Shown here piece by piece: positions 12,636 through 24,857 of a stretch of DNA of 64,000 bases. The DNA comes from Oscheius tipulae (lineage: Eukaryota; Nematoda; Chromadorea; Rhabditida; Rhabditidae). The stretch lies in contig JASJZH010000006.1 of the NCBI GenBank assembly GCA_037178975.1, positions 2,976,001-3,040,000 of the forward strand, in the 5' to 3' direction. The notes below the pieces were generated by a model that made no database searches, had not been told where the DNA came from, and saw only the letters and a program-made list of their open reading frames with translations. Position 1 is the stretch's first letter, and every line of letters begins with the position of its first letter. The translations under genes were made by a program, and so were the position numbers.

Positions 12636-15522
12636 TTATCCGTATGCCTTGTTTTTAGCCTTTTCAGCTTGCTTTTTCTTGTAGATCTGGTAGTTGTGCT
12701 CAGCACTCATGTACGTCGTCTCGAGGAAAAGAAAGACGAACTCGCAGCAAGTCAAAAACGAAATTCCGCACCACAGTCCCAATTGCCCACCGAAATCGGC
12801 AAGAAGGTTGACAAACTGAAACCAAAATACCATTGGAGAAAAAATGTGTTACTCCATAAGCTTCCGATTCCGTGAGCATTTCAAAGTTGAGTTGTTCATA
12901 AAAGACTTCCACCATAGCGCCGTTTTCCCTGAAGTTGAACTCAACAAAAATACCAAGAACAAAACTTGTAATGCTTGTTGCATTCCTGACTCGTCCCGTT
13001 ACAGGATCCCAGCTGAATTTGCAAGGATTGAGAAGGCCACTTGGCTGGTGAGTAGGTGACCGAGTAGATCGACTGGCTACACGGTTGCTGACACCTGCAT
13101 TTGAATGAGCCATGAAGACCACCGAGGTCGTTCATTCTCTGATCCAAGCACTTTCCTGAAATGTTAGGTTACAAGTTTTAGTAGGCTCATACTTGCTACA
13201 GGATCCGCAGCATCACAATGCTTTGCTCCTTCAGGTTTAGGGAATCTTGGATCTCCGCATTTGCATTCCTTCAAGACTAGCTGTTGAAAGCAAGATCGGT
13301 AGCAGCCCTAAACATTTTGTCGTGATTCTACTGAAAATACATACTTCGACTGAATATTCGTATTCGTCGTAAATATAATCAGCTGTTTTGCCGTCCGGAA
13401 CACAGTCTCCGTAAGGTGCTGGTAGACGAGTCATTTTTCGCTAAAAAGAACTTTACATTTACTATACCCCTTTTTACCAGTCGCAGTCCGAATGAGGAAA
13501 CATATCCTGTTGGAGCCGAATAGCCGAAAGTGTCAGGAAATGGGAACTCTTCCTTATCATGAATCGTCAATCGTACTCCTGTGGCTTCAGTTGTTGGCAT
13601 GTAGTCGGAAGCATTTACATAAACGAGCATTCGGAGACCGTACATAGGTCCTGGAAAGGTATCCATTGTTGAAATACTCAAACTCACCAGCTCGCAAACT
13701 TGTCAAATTTACGGTTCGGTTGTGATTGAATGTGAAACATGCTCCGAATACTGGATCGATGTTGGTTAAAAAGTCTCTGTAACAATAATACACACTAGTC
13801 TCGGACCGAACTTGCGCTTCAATGTCACAAGCTTTTCCGTTAAAAGAACACTTTTGAACAAGTTCTTTTTTGGTAGTGGAGAGCCTGGCACGGTCCTCCA
13901 TAGACAAGGTAGCCATGGCGAACATGATATTTTCTTTGGCCTTGGTTACAATGGCTACTTCGTCAGTCATTCCCTGAAAGGGAAACATTTGAAACTCTAT
14001 CTAGACTCACACTAAAACCCATAGCCTCTAGGAAATTAGGATCTTCGGTCGGTGTTCCTCCATTCAAGTACGTCCAAATCTCTATTGGCGGAGTTTTGCC
14101 ATTATAGGCCACACAGAACTTTGACGGAGCACAGATGCATGGAGATTTGTGACCCTTTGCTACAAACTTAGTTTTTTCAGTCATGATTAAACTCCACCTG
14201 TCTTGTTGTCTTTAGTACAGAAAGCATGCTCGTTGCAGGTGTCACATTCAGTATTCTCCCAAAGTGGGCTCAAAAAACAAGGCCAAGCATCGTGAGTGTT
14301 TCTGTCGAAAGCACAAATGCAATGATCTTGTATTCCCAGCGGTTCTTGGTACTTTGTTCTAAAGGCCACAGTAAGAATTGTAAAACGGTTTTGTACTGTT
14401 CCGATTTGCACTCTTCAAAAGTAGAGGATGTTGATGTCTCCATTCTAGATTCGTAGTAATCCTCATCCAGTTCCTCATAGTCGCCTGATTTTTTGTAATA
14501 CGACAAAATTAGTTTCATTACCTCCAAGAGCAAAGGGAGTTGTAGAACGAAGGTTTCTTTCGTCAATAGGCTCGTCATCATGTTCACCGGATCCCTGACC
14601 ACATAGACATCTTGCATAGCCCTGAACCAACGTTTTCTAGTTTTCGATAACGACTTACAGGCTCAAAAAAGGCTCCGTCTAAACTTCGTTTAGCTTTAGG
14701 TAAAGACTTCTCGGGAATATTTCTTCTCATTCTGGACGGGACAGCATCTTCGTGACCTTCTTCTTCGGCTTTCACTCCGGCTTTGTCCATAGCACTGTCA
14801 AAGGCGGATAGCTGAGCTGTACGTATCTAAACCTTTAGTCTGCCTACCGTCCGTTTGACCAAGTCCACACTCGTAGCCATGCTAGCTTTGTATGGGTTCA
14901 GGTTGCAAAGAGTGATGGCCGGGAACGGAGCAGTATCTGAAATCCTTCGATCTGCAAAATACCTTCAAACCTACCAAATTTCAATTGAATGTCGACTATT
15001 TTCTCGTTTCGGTTATACTTGTCATAGACACTGTTAGCATTGATGTAGAGCATTGCCATGCATCCGAGAAATAACAGGATCCAAACGGTTCTAAATTTGC
15101 TTGAGGAGTTCAGGAGAATGTTCACCTGTAGTAGACATTGGGTGCTTGTCCGATCATGGGAATTCCATGAGCTGACGTTTTGTAACAAAACTCTCGCAAG
15201 TGCCAAGCCATTCTCTTGTCGTATGGTAGCAATTTTGGATCGAACTCTCCGGTGATGAGTTCGCACTGGGTGTTTCAATATTCAGACAAACGTTTTTATT
15301 ACCTGCACTTCACTATCGATCGAATTAAAACATTCTCCATAGCCAAAATTGCCAAAGTACTCTCGCTCAGTGACAAATTTAGTATCTTCCATGTGCATGT
15401 AAGCGATTGGATCTCCATAGACCTGATCACTGTTGAGAGAGAAAAAAACGTTTAACCTGTTTCATGTATTCTGCCGACTGATGCAGTCGATCCCAGTTTT
15501 TCAAATTTTGAATCCACGACAT
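12636..15522 (-). CDS. mec-4: Degenerin/ENaC mechanosensory channel subunit, MEC-4/MEC-10 type
   Basis: Amiloride-sensitive sodium-channel subunit. In C. elegans MEC-4 and MEC-10 form the touch-transduction channel of touch receptor neurons. Start at 15522 gives [20 protein letters not shown], then a short intron and [11 protein letters not shown]1 is [20 protein letters not shown] near 15060, followed by [11 protein letters not shown] and [15 protein letters not shown]. The extracellular cysteine-rich region includes [32 protein letters not shown] and [10 protein letters not shown]. Pre-TM2 is [20 protein letters not shown] and TM2 is [15 protein letters not shown] then [17 protein letters not shown], ending KAKNKAYG and stop at 12636. 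The GLWxGxS pore signature is intact. Similarity to MEC-4 is high along the whole chain; choosing MEC-4 over MEC-10 is uncertain. Confidence 0.9.
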
Positions 15523-15532
15523 TTAGGCAATG

Positions 15533-15669
15533 AGGATAAGAAGAAAAGACGGATAGAAGAAAAGCGGGCAGTTGTGGCAGCAGTGGATCCTTACAATCCT
15601 CATGCATTTCAAATGTCATTGAGCCAACACTTCTTCAATACTTTATTGAGAGCAAGGGAAGCAGAATAG
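15533..15669 (+). other. Short plus-strand open frame between mec-4 and the EF-hand gene
   Basis: From about 15533 the plus strand reads a charged, protein-like stretch (KKKRRIEEKRAVVAAVDPYN, then PHAFQMSLSQHFFN) to a TAG at 15667-15669. A possible acceptor (ATTTAG) lies just before it. No upstream plus-strand exon could be found and no family is recognised. It may be a lone last exon, a tiny gene or chance. Confidence 0.15.
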
Positions 15670-15710
15670 AAAATAAGATAGCATAAATGTAAATCTGTAG
15701 ATAAATAAGT

Positions 15711-16433
15711 TTATAAAGTTACACAAACCATCAGTTCACGGCCATCACAAATTCTGAATCCCACTAGATATTCATCGATTATTATCAACCAACCGTCGAA
15801 TGAAATTTTGCCGTCACCATCCACATCAGCTTCCTCAAAAAGCTGTTCGATGACCACGCTCGGGAACGAGCTTTCCAAACTCAGCAACTTTACGCATTCG
15901 TACATCTCATGCTTCTCGATGAATCCATCTCGATCCTGTGATTTCATTTTAGTAATGACGATAAATTAGGCACTAACCCTATCGAACATCTGGAATTGTT
16001 GAAGCAGCTGGGCATAAGTGTATTTTGACAAGTTTGATGATCCGTCCATCATTTTTGTGAACTCATCAAATGTTATGAATCCGTTTTCTGAGCGTTTTTG
16101 CTACATTTGTTGAAAAAAATATCTACGATCGAGGTCTCCGTGGTACATAATGAGCTTTAGCTCTAAGCGACTGGGATTCTGCCCACATTTGCGCATTGCT
16201 TCTCGTAGCTCTTCAGATGAAATGAAGCCATCGTTATTGGCATCGAAGAAACTGAACGCTTTTCGATACTCTGAAACTGCAATTCGTTAATTGAACTCAT
16301 CAACTCCCACCTTCTAGACGGCTTTTGTCACAATTTTTGGCGCCTGAAGTATGTTGCTTGTGAGGTTTCTGAGGCTTCGAATGAAATTTGAATAATTTGC
16401 GGAACTCACCTGCTGTCCATTGGTTGAAAACAT
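15711..16433 (-). CDS. Calmodulin-like protein with four EF-hands
   Basis: Start at 16433 gives MFSTNGQQ. A 41-base intron leads to KPHKQHTSGAKNC, then the domains. EF1 loop is DANNDGFISSEE. EF2 is restored by removing a 37-base intron: DLDQNGFITFDE. EF3 is DRDRDGFIEKHE. EF4 is DVDGDGKISFDG. Loops 1-3 have all calcium-ligand positions. Loop 4 has Gly in place of the invariant position-12 Glu, so its calcium binding is probably weak or lost. The layout is calmodulin/troponin C-like, with a short extra N-terminus and a C-terminal tail (EYLVGFRICDGRELMVCVTL). It is probably a cytosolic calcium sensor, but the partner is unknown. The gene lies upstream of mec-4 on the same strand, with about 190 bases between the coding regions. 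Confidence 0.8.
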
Positions 16434-16915
16434 GCTGACTGAAAGAGTGGCTTCAGACTTGGGGCGGAGACGTCCTGTCTACATTCATCAAGCCTAATGA
16501 CGCGCTTGCAAGTTGTTAAATGGAAATAGAACGGGAAATCTCTAGCTGCTCGACGAGAAAATCTCGCAGAAGGAGCGCGGAGGCTAAAGTACCTTCTAAA
16601 TGTCAGCCTCTATTCTTCATCTGGGGGCGGGAAACATTCATAATTGAGCAGTTCATCTCAAAAATCGGACCCATTGTTCTTGTTCAATGAATCTTAAGTC
16701 CCGAACGGAACAGAAGAACAAGTGTGTGGAAAAAATTTATTATATTCGTCGCATATTATGCCATTTTCAATATATTAATAACGATGGAAAGAACAACCAT
16801 TCAGTTGAGCTGTAGAGATCAGCAACACTTGAGTTGGGAAGACTTATTTCGTCTTCTGATTGTCGTCGACAACCAAGAACAATTTCTGCGAGAAGTGCGT
16901 AACAGCTCCTAAGAT
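16434..16915. other. Intergenic region between the EF-hand and SLC7 genes
   Basis: About 480 bases that should hold the EF-hand promoter and the SLC7 3' end. A plus-strand frame at 16724-16912 opens at GTG rather than ATG and has no recognisable domain. I see no other feature. Confidence 0.4.
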
Positions 16916-18849
16916 TTAAATTGAGTTAATTTTGCACCAACTCTTACTTGAGACCGAGTCGAAGAACTTCGGCTTGCTTTTCCACGCGATGAAAATGAGG
17001 TATACCGGTACAGCTGTCAGCATAATGGTGATTCCAATCACTGAACGATAGTCTTAGATTTTTATAACGCTCGAGATACTTACGAGCATCCTTAGTAGCT
17101 CCAAACAATGGTACAAGGACGAGGGCGATGCATCCAGCAAGGAACACCGGCGGGGCAATCCAACCAGCCTGAACATTTTTAAAATCCAATGGGAATCCAT
17201 TACGTACATGAATCGGACGAGGTGCATCAGGCATCTTAAATCGCAGCACAATCAGCGCGACGATAGCTCCTCCAATGGCTAGCCAGTAGCTGATTTGGAT
17301 GTAGTTGATCAAGGAGAAAATGTTGTCAGACAGGGCGAGATAGCAAAGAGCCAGAAATCCCTAAAGCACTGAGGTAATAGGCTAATAGAAAGGGGTTACG
17401 GTGAAGATGACAGCAGGAATTGGAGTTCGGGTGTGCTTGTTGATCATGGTGAGAACCTGAGGCATTTGTCCTTCTCGGGCTCCGACATAGAAAAGACGAG
17501 AGCTTGTGAAAATTACTCCATTTGCAGATCCGATGGTGGAGAAGGCAACGAAGATAGGCATGACAAAAGCGAATGATTTGAAGACTTTTTCAGCAAAGAG
17601 CTAAACGTATGATACGTTTGTAAAAATTAGTATAAACTAACCACAGCAACAGCTGGAGTGGCAAGCATCTCATCAGGAGACATCACAGCGTAGAGTGCGA
17701 CGTTGGTCAACGTGTAGATGATGGTACATGTTGAGCAAGAGATGACGATGGCCAGCGGCAGATTGCGTTCCGGGTTCTGTAGCTCCTCGACAATGAAGTT
17801 GAGATAGTTCCATCCTTGATAAGCGAACAGTCCTGCGTAGAAAGCGAGAGAAATGTCGCCGACGTTGTGAGAACTTCCCTCCCAGATGTCTTCGAAAGAA
17901 TCTCGGTAAACAGGGCTTCCTAAAATAATCCATAATTTTATTTCTGTTGGAGCTTACCGAAAATCATTAGTCCAATACCACTGCCAATAATAAGAATCAG
18001 GGCAAAAACTTTCGCCAGGGTGAAGAAGTCCATAACAAAAGTAGCTACTCGGACAGAGATACAGTTAACTGCAGTGAGGAGAACTGAAAAACGAATAAGT
18101 GAAACAATTTTTTGAAAAGGTACTCAAAACAGCAGCCGCAGTCAACTGAGGGAGACCATTCGGTGGTTCACAGTCAGGGTAGAAAGGCTTCAGCATGTAG
18201 ATAGCGAATGTGAGAGCAACAATCGTTGCTGTACATGGTCTGAAAACAAAAGATGAACAGAGAAAACAACAAATTCATACCTGACAACAATCGACTCGAT
18301 CCAGAGTCTGACAAAGGCCAAGAATGGACCGAACGCTTCCATGATGTAGGCATAGTCTCCTCCAGATTTCCGAATTAGAGTACCCAGCTCTGCGTAACAG
18401 TAGGCTCCAATCGCAGCAAAAAGTCCGGAAACAACCCATACAATGAGCGAAATCCCAACTGATCCGGCTTCTAAGAAGAAAATGTGTAAATTAAAAAAAA
18501 AAAGTCCAATTGCTTACTTTCTTGTACTCCAGTGGGGCTGACGAAGATTCCGGAGCCAATAATGCAACCAACAATGATAGAAACTCCATTCCAGAGCCCT
18601 AGTGATTTCGCTAGACCTTTGTTCTCACTCTGAAATGCTTGTCAATAGATGGTGTAAGTTTTTTGACCCTGACAAGTTTCATTCCACTAAATGCCCTTCA
18701 CGCTCGTTGTAAATGATGCACTGTCAACCGTGTAATCGAACAGGATCAAACATACTTTTAGGTGAAACAAAAACAAATAAACTTACCTCAACAATTTCAG
18801 GCTCGGTTTTTGGTTCTTCATGAAGCGGCTCTGCTTCTGCGGTCGCCAT
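16916..18849 (-). CDS. SLC7 family (LAT/y+LAT-type) amino-acid exchanger light chain
   Basis: Start at 18849 gives [20 protein letters not shown], a cytosolic tail. The TM1 signature follows after a short intron: [20 protein letters not shown], with SPTGVQE (about 18530-18600). GSGIF is the substrate-binding turn of APC-superfamily exchangers. Later segments include [20 protein letters not shown] (near 18360), [20 protein letters not shown] (near 17520), [20 protein letters not shown] (near 17280) and a last helix [20 protein letters not shown], ending at a TAA at 16916-16918. The tract RPIHV near 17210 is typical of LAT light chains. Such proteins usually pair with an SLC3 heavy chain and exchange neutral or cationic amino acids across the plasma membrane. 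Exact substrate cannot be told from sequence. It matches the C. elegans AAT family in layout. Confidence 0.88.
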
Positions 18850-21032
18850 GCCTGAAAATATCTTTTTCTTCACAGTTTGAGGACAAATAAGAGTAGTGCA
18901 AATTGAGTCAACAGTGACCAATTCGAAAAGCAAACAATGTACACCGAATTGAATTGCAAGACCTATGGTTGAAAAACCCCTGACAAGGTTATTTCAATAA
19001 CGTGGATACGGTTTCAACATGTATCGAACCGTATGTGTATCACACTGGTACAATTCATGGTTCAATAAGAGACCCCTTACAGCTGCACTAACATCTGCTA
19101 AGTGAAAAAATGTTCCGAATCTACATCTGTAAACTGATGAGCAGGGTACAGATTTCAGCAGAAAAACAAGTGAAAACGGGAATTATGCGACGCGTTGCAG
19201 GTCTCGTTTACAAATAATCGATGGGAGCAACTTTTGAACTTTTGTTCGAGAATAGAGACTTTAGTATAGCCATTCCAATTGCAAAGGAAGCCTAACTTGG
19301 TCATTATGCGAGAAGGCGCGTAACGAACTGCAGCTGAACATACAAGCAGCATTGTTCCTACAGTCTGCACAAGGATACACTAGCTACAAAGGCGGCGTGC
19401 GGCAGTAATTTGTAGAGGATGAGATTGACAGGGGACGCTAACAGCCTCCAGCGACTGAGATAATCGGAAGGGGTCATCGAAGAGGTTGCCAAAAGTGACA
19501 AGGCAATGCGCAGGTCACCTCATGGTCCTTTGAGCGGACCGAGTACAAACAGATTATGAGAATGCGCACCGTTACTCGGCTTCCGATGGGAGTCGTCCTT
19601 TTCCTAGTGTTTATTGACAAGTTACTGACAAGCAAATATCCTACTGGGCAGGTTCTTGGGTTGCTAGGCTACAAATTATCATCCTCGACCTGATTTGTAA
19701 GCATTTTTCAACCCTCAAATATGAATGTCATCCTAACATGGATTATAGATCCTAAAATAAAGTTCTGCCGTAATGGCGGCAGCCTGCAATAGGGGAATGT
19801 TTAACAATTGCCCAAGGCAAAATCTTCAGTAATTGGAGCTTCACGAGCCGGAGCAATCACATTAGCGCCTGCAATTTGTGAAGAAACGTAAATAAACAAT
19901 TGTTTAGTAGCAGTAGTTCATCCGGGGGAAGGAAAGTTTTGGATAAACTCTTTGGAGGATAAGAGTGGCGGAATGGTTTTACTTGGGCCGTCGAGGTCAG
20001 TGCGCGCTGTGTGGACCATCTGCTGGGCAGCCTCACAAAAGCATCGATCGAGGACACATTGAGCCTAGCCATTACAGCACGACGTTCTAAATAATGCCTT
20101 TGTTCTGACAGGTTTGCAGAATTACGAGCACAAAAAAGAGATCAGAAGAACGGTAAAATCTCGTATAGCAGACAAGATTCGCATTGGCAGCAGTTGCTTT
20201 TTGCAGCCGTCTTTTCCCCCAGTTTTACAACATCAAGCAATTTCACGCGAGAGTGGCGTAATATCGAACTTAAATAGCCGAGCTAAAATTAAATTCTCAA
20301 TTCCAGTGCGAGGCTGAGAACTGTTAGCTTTTCGCGTACTTAGTTCACGTCGTCTTCTCATTCCTGCGCCCTTGCATTAATGATTTTTTGTGCAGTGAGC
20401 AGGTCCACAATTGCACCCACCTCTATCGAAAATTCGAAACAATATAGTTGTTCCTTAAGCAAATTAATCGCAGCTAAATGAAGGAAAATCAATGCGCTTC
20501 ATAGGAGGCCAACATTACGTGGGTGCTCTTTTCATTGCGGGCTACTGCATTCGTGGAGAGCTAGTGGTCACGTCACAAACTAAAATGACGAAGGAAATGG
20601 AAGGTTGAAAGGTCTCGAGGGCTAAAGTGTCCGAGTTCGAATCCCTTTGTCTTAAAATAATCCTGCGCATCATTTAAAATCTTTGAGAGATTAAGCGAAG
20701 CACGTCAGCTCACGTAGATTGTCTGGCAGGTGTATATAAGTAAGACATGATGTTCATATTATTGTCCTTCATTATTTTTAAACTTGACACCCATTTCACA
20801 AGAATCTCACCTTTAAGTTATCCTTCCGCCTTGCTCTAGAGAAGTTCTTCCGGAAAACCCGGGTAAAAATCCATCCTTGTTTTCTTCAAGTCTCACGTGG
20901 CTCACGCACACTTGTTTTCGAGGTCTTATCTTCTCTAACATTCAAATGCACATCTGCACTGTTTGAAAGTGTAATTCTATTCCGCATGCTCATCAAAAAC
21001 TTGTTGGTCATCTTAAATATCTTTAATTACAT
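18850..21032. other. Intergenic region between divergent transporters
   Basis: About 2.2 kb separate the divergent SLC7 and SLC5 genes and should contain both promoters. A tRNA-like motif at 20633-20644 (GAGTTCGAATCC) is not backed by paired arms. I see no credible gene or RNA. Confidence 0.5.
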
Positions 21033-23191
21033 ATGATTTTCAAGATGGATCTCTTTGACTGGTTGGTACTTACCGGCTCTTGTCTCTTCGTCAGTCTGTT
21101 TGGCATTTGGACCTCCAAGTCAGGTGAACAGACATCGAAAGACCGTCTAATCGGCTCGAAGTGAGTTAGGCACAATTTTAGAAACAATCGCTTTAGTTTA
21201 TCGGTATGGGCAGTATCTCTTTCTGTATGTTCTGGTTTCATCTCTTCAATCTCCCTTTTAGGATTCCCGTCCGAAGTATGGTTCCGATCTTGCAAATATC
21301 ATATGTTTTTAAGGTTTACTACTTTGGAGGTATAGTACTATGGTTAATGGCAGCATATGTAGTTGCCTTCCCATTAGTTGCGTTTGTCTTTCTCCCCGTC
21401 TTCTACGAGCTTCGTCTACAGTCCATATACGAGTACATGGAGCTACGGTTCACGCGCTCTTGTCGCCTGTTAGGCTTGACCATTTTCTTTGTTCAAGTTG
21501 GTTTCAACAATAATGCCAAATTTAATGAGCTTCAGACAGTCCTGTACACTGCGGTAGCTTTATTCGCTCCCTCCTTAGCAGTTTCAGCCATTACTGGGAT
21601 CAGTTTATTCTGCTCCATTGTTTTTACCGCTCTTTTATCGGCTGTCTACATCAGTGTTGTAAGTGTGAATTTTCAATGCAAGGTAAAAACGTTCTAGGGA
21701 GGAGCAAAAGGAGGAATACAAACCAGTGCTGTCCAAATGATCCTGATATTTGTGGTCATGACAGCTATAGTTGTTGTAAACGGGTTCGAAAATTCACTTA
21801 CTGATGCCTTCAAGAAGGCTTATACAGGCCGTCGTTTGGATCTTATCGAGTAAGAGTAATCTGCAGCAAAAATTACGATATCTTTAGCTTTCGAGTTGAT
21901 CCAACTATTCGCCACAGTTTTTGGACCCTGTTCTTGGGTGGGATCGGTAACATCTGCTCACTTTTTGCCGCTAACCAACTAAGTGTTCAACGCTACCTGT
22001 CTATGCCTACACTTCGTCGAGCCCAAAAGTAAGTAACTCGCAAGCCACATACGGGGTTCTCAGAGTCGTGCTGCTGAACATTCCTTGCAATGCGGCAATT
22101 TTGATATGTTATGTTCTACTTGGTTTACTAATCTATGGAAAGTACTACGACTGTGATCCAGGATTGGCTAATATGAATGAGGTAACCTGGGATTTTGACC
22201 GTGAATGTAGCCTCTCTAGTTGCTTCCCCACTTCGTTTTGGACAGTTTCAGTCACCTCCCTGGTTTTACAGGCCTATTCATTGCAGGTATTTACAGTGCG
22301 GCAATAAGGTATACTTGTCAGTTTCCAATAATACTAGTTACAGTACTTTGTCTGCATCGTTCACAGCGATATCTACTGTACTTCTAACAGAAATTTCCCA
22401 AGTTCATGCTGTGATTTCCGGCGAGCCACTCTTAGATTCGACAATAATTTGTCTCTCGAAAGTGATGCGTATGTACCATGCTTGTGAATACAATGTCCTT
22501 TGCAGCATTTTTTGTAGCTGTTCTAATTGCTGGAATGGCCTACTTTTGTCAGTATTTCAAAACACTGGCTCTTCAAGTGGGCAATACTTTAAATTTATAG
22601 CAGAACTTTGATTTAGGTAGCCTTTTCAGTCTTTGGAGCTGCTGGTGGACCTGTATTAGGGACCTTTGTCGTTGGTTTCTTCATACCTTATGCTCGAGGT
22701 CGTTCTGGATTTGTTGGACTTCTGACTTCTCTAGTGTTTTGTTTTTCAATAGCATATGGGGTTGTTTATTACGAGGTATGGGATGAGATGTTACTTAAAG
22801 TTCTCCTTCACAGGTGAAACCAATTCGATCGTCCCTGAACCATAACTGCAATCAAACTGACTTTTTCACCATAGTACCTGACAATCAGCTTCGAAGAGTA
22901 TCTGCAAGGTCTAAAAGTCTTAAAATTGCAACCATCGCCTATTTTCAGAGACGGCTACTTCTCTTCAATCTCGCAAGTCTCCTATCAATACTATAGTCTC
23001 ATTGGAGTACTAGTCAACGTTTTTTCAGCTTGTTCATACCAGCTGTTGTCAGGTATACCGGAAAGCAAAAGCAGTATCTTACTCCTTCAGGCACCAAAAC
23101 AACCACTCCAGTGCAGAAAGAACTATTGTTTTCTCTTCGTCTCAGTCCGCCTAAGACACATGAAAACGAGACAAGCTCTACTCTTCTGTGA
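21033..23191 (+). CDS. SLC5 family sodium/solute symporter (SMCT/SMVT-like)
   Basis: Two in-frame ATGs open the gene (21033 and 21045; MDLFDWLVLTGSCLFV). The next exons give SVWAVSLSVCSGFISSISLL then GFPSEVYYFG across a 38-base intron, and the family signature YEYMELRF. Later segments are GGIQTSAVQMILIFVVMTAI, GGIGNICSLFAANQLSVQRY, PGFTGLFIAGIYSAAISTLS (helix 8 region carrying the second-sodium-site serines), FSVFGAAGGPVLGTFVVGFF and SQVSYQYYSLIGVLVNVFSA. It ends with a hydrophilic tail, TAA-free until TGA at 23189-23191. SLC5A5/6/8/12-type members carry iodide, vitamins or monocarboxylates with sodium; the substrate here is unknown. The C-terminus (SSTLL) fits a class I PDZ ligand (S/T-x-hydrophobic), as known for SLC5A8. 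Introns are 36-45 bases. Confidence 0.88.
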
Positions 23192-23534
23192 TTTTTTGCC
23201 CTCTGTAGTCAAGATATTGTCCATGTATATCGACTTATCTGTGATGGGTCCATTGCAATTAAAATGCTCTTTTGACCAGTGGTTCAAATGACTAGCGGTG
23301 TCTGCGTCTCTACCCGCCTCAGATATCTGGCCACTACTTCCGCATGGGGTCGGCACATGTTCTTCCTCGTTATGAAATCATATGATTTGTCGTTTTTCTC
23401 GAAACTTCTTTGTTTTTCAACAGGCTTTGCTTTCAGCTGCTTTTCTTATCTTGTCGCATATTTGTTATCTGCCACCTTTCTCCGTCAAACTGCTCCTCTT
23501 TCCATGTTCTGTTCGCAAGAAATCGTTTTCAGAC
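23192..23534. other. Short intergenic region between SLC5 and GDPD genes
   Basis: About 340 bases between two plus-strand genes. It should hold the SLC5 3' UTR and the GDPD promoter. No clear AATAAA signal or further coding sequence is visible. Confidence 0.4.
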
Positions 23535-24811
23535 ATGGGTTACAAGCCTGATCTGGACACGGTCGCTCTACCGATCCTCTTCGTAGTTAGTGGAGCACTC
23601 ACCTACCTCTACTACCGGATTCCGTTCCTGTTTTACGCTGTCCCAGTCGCCCTCGGATATATCGTGACTCAGTTCAAGAATGAAAACTGCGACACCAAGC
23701 ATGTAAGTTGCATCATTTCGCTTCTCAAGACATCTTTAGGTTGAAAGATTCTTCAACGGATTCCGTGTAGGTGGCCATAGGGGATCACCTCACATTTTCC
23801 CCGAGAATAGCATGTCCGGATTTATCCAGGTTGGAGTTTTACTTTAAATCTTTCATTATTGATTTCAGGCTAAAGCTGAGGGAGCTGATCTCATCGAGTT
23901 CGATGTAGCTTTGACTAAGGATGGAAAGGCGGTTCTTCTTCATGATGATGATTTGGACAGAACTACGAATCTGACCGGACCAATCCGTGATAGAAGCTTC
24001 TCGGAGCTGGTCAATATCGATGTTGCTCACCGTTTCGAAAGGATTGTGTATGTTCTTTTTGTGTACAGTTTCAACATTAGTTCAGAACAGTCAACGGTGT
24101 CCGTCCGGCTGCAGCTGAAGGAATTCCAACCCTGGAAGAGATTGTCAAGTGGTCTGTTCAGAACAAGGTTAAGATGCTTTTCGATGTGAAGGACTCTGAT
24201 GTAGAAGTAAATCTTTTTAATATTCACTTAAACTTTTTATTCAGCTTGTCAGACAAATTGCCGAGCTCTTCGAGCAATACCAGCTCTACGACAAGGCCAT
24301 TGTTTGCAGCTTCTTCCCAAACGTCCTGTGGAGAATCAAGCGTGGAAACCAGAAGATTGTCACAGGTCGAACAAAAGTTCATCTGGTATCTAGCCCTTTC
24401 AAGGTCTCACCTGGAGACAGAAGTTCTTCTCCCACCATGATATCGAGAACCGCCGTCCGCGATACACTGGGCTGAAGCAATACGTCTTTGAGGCGATCGA
24501 CATGGTCCATGTTGCGCTTCTTCGTACCGTGACTCCGTGGTTCCTTGGAGCCGACCTTCTTCTCACGAACAACCTCGATATTTCTGAGTGATTTTTTTTT
24601 TAATTTTGAGTTTAAGATCTTCCCGTTCAGGTGTCTTATCAATGAGCAGCAGTCATGGGGAAGACGCGTGGTGGTGTGGACTGTTAACGATCTGGCTGAA
24701 ATGCATTGGATGGTCGAAAAGCTTGGCATCCCCGTCCTCACTGACCATCCCTACATGATCAAGGAACTCGATACCCTTAAGCAGCTTCGTGGCAAACACT
24801 ACTTGGGCTGA
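23535..24811 (+). CDS. Glycerophosphodiester phosphodiesterase, GDPD1/GDE-like, membrane-anchored
   Basis: Start at 23535 gives MGYKPDLDTVALPILFVVSG and a hydrophobic N-terminus (YRIPFLFYAVPVALGYIV), a membrane anchor. The GDPD catalytic core follows: RVGGHRGSPHIFPENS, with the His-Arg-Gly motif and the PENS block; GADLIEFDVALTKDGKAVLL with the metal-binding Glu/Asp; then HDDDLDRTTNLTGPI. Later exons give VKMLFDVKD, IVCSFFPNVLWRIKR, LTWRQKFFSHHDIE and VVVWTVNDLAEMHWMVEKLG. It ends KHYLG and TGA at 24809-24811. The active-site histidines and acidic ligands are present. GDPD1/4-type enzymes cleave glycerophosphodiesters and lysophospholipids at the ER or nearby membranes; substrate is inferred from family. 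Introns are about 38-45 bases. Confidence 0.88.
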
Positions 24812-24851
24812 GCTTACTTGCATTTACTTGTAACAACTACTACGGGCGCCC

Positions 24852-24857
24852 AATAAA
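24852..24857 (+). terminator. Polyadenylation signal of the GDPD gene
   Basis: A canonical AATAAA lies about 40 bases after the stop codon, the expected place for a compact nematode 3' UTR. Confidence 0.6.

Noticed and set aside
16724-16912. Small plus-strand secreted protein
   Set aside because: The frame opens at GTG, which is not a normal nematode start, and no upstream exon was found.
18724-18933. Earlier start for the SLC7 gene
   Set aside because: The internal Met at 18849 gives a typical acidic cytosolic tail; the upstream part looks like 5' UTR.
19965-20000. GGCGGAATGGTT, like a tRNA D-arm
   Set aside because: No matching T-arm or acceptor stem follows within tRNA length.
20608-20650. 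tRNA-like stretch with GTTCGAATCC
   Set aside because: The T-arm stem does not pair, and no D-arm or acceptor stem could be found at the right distance.
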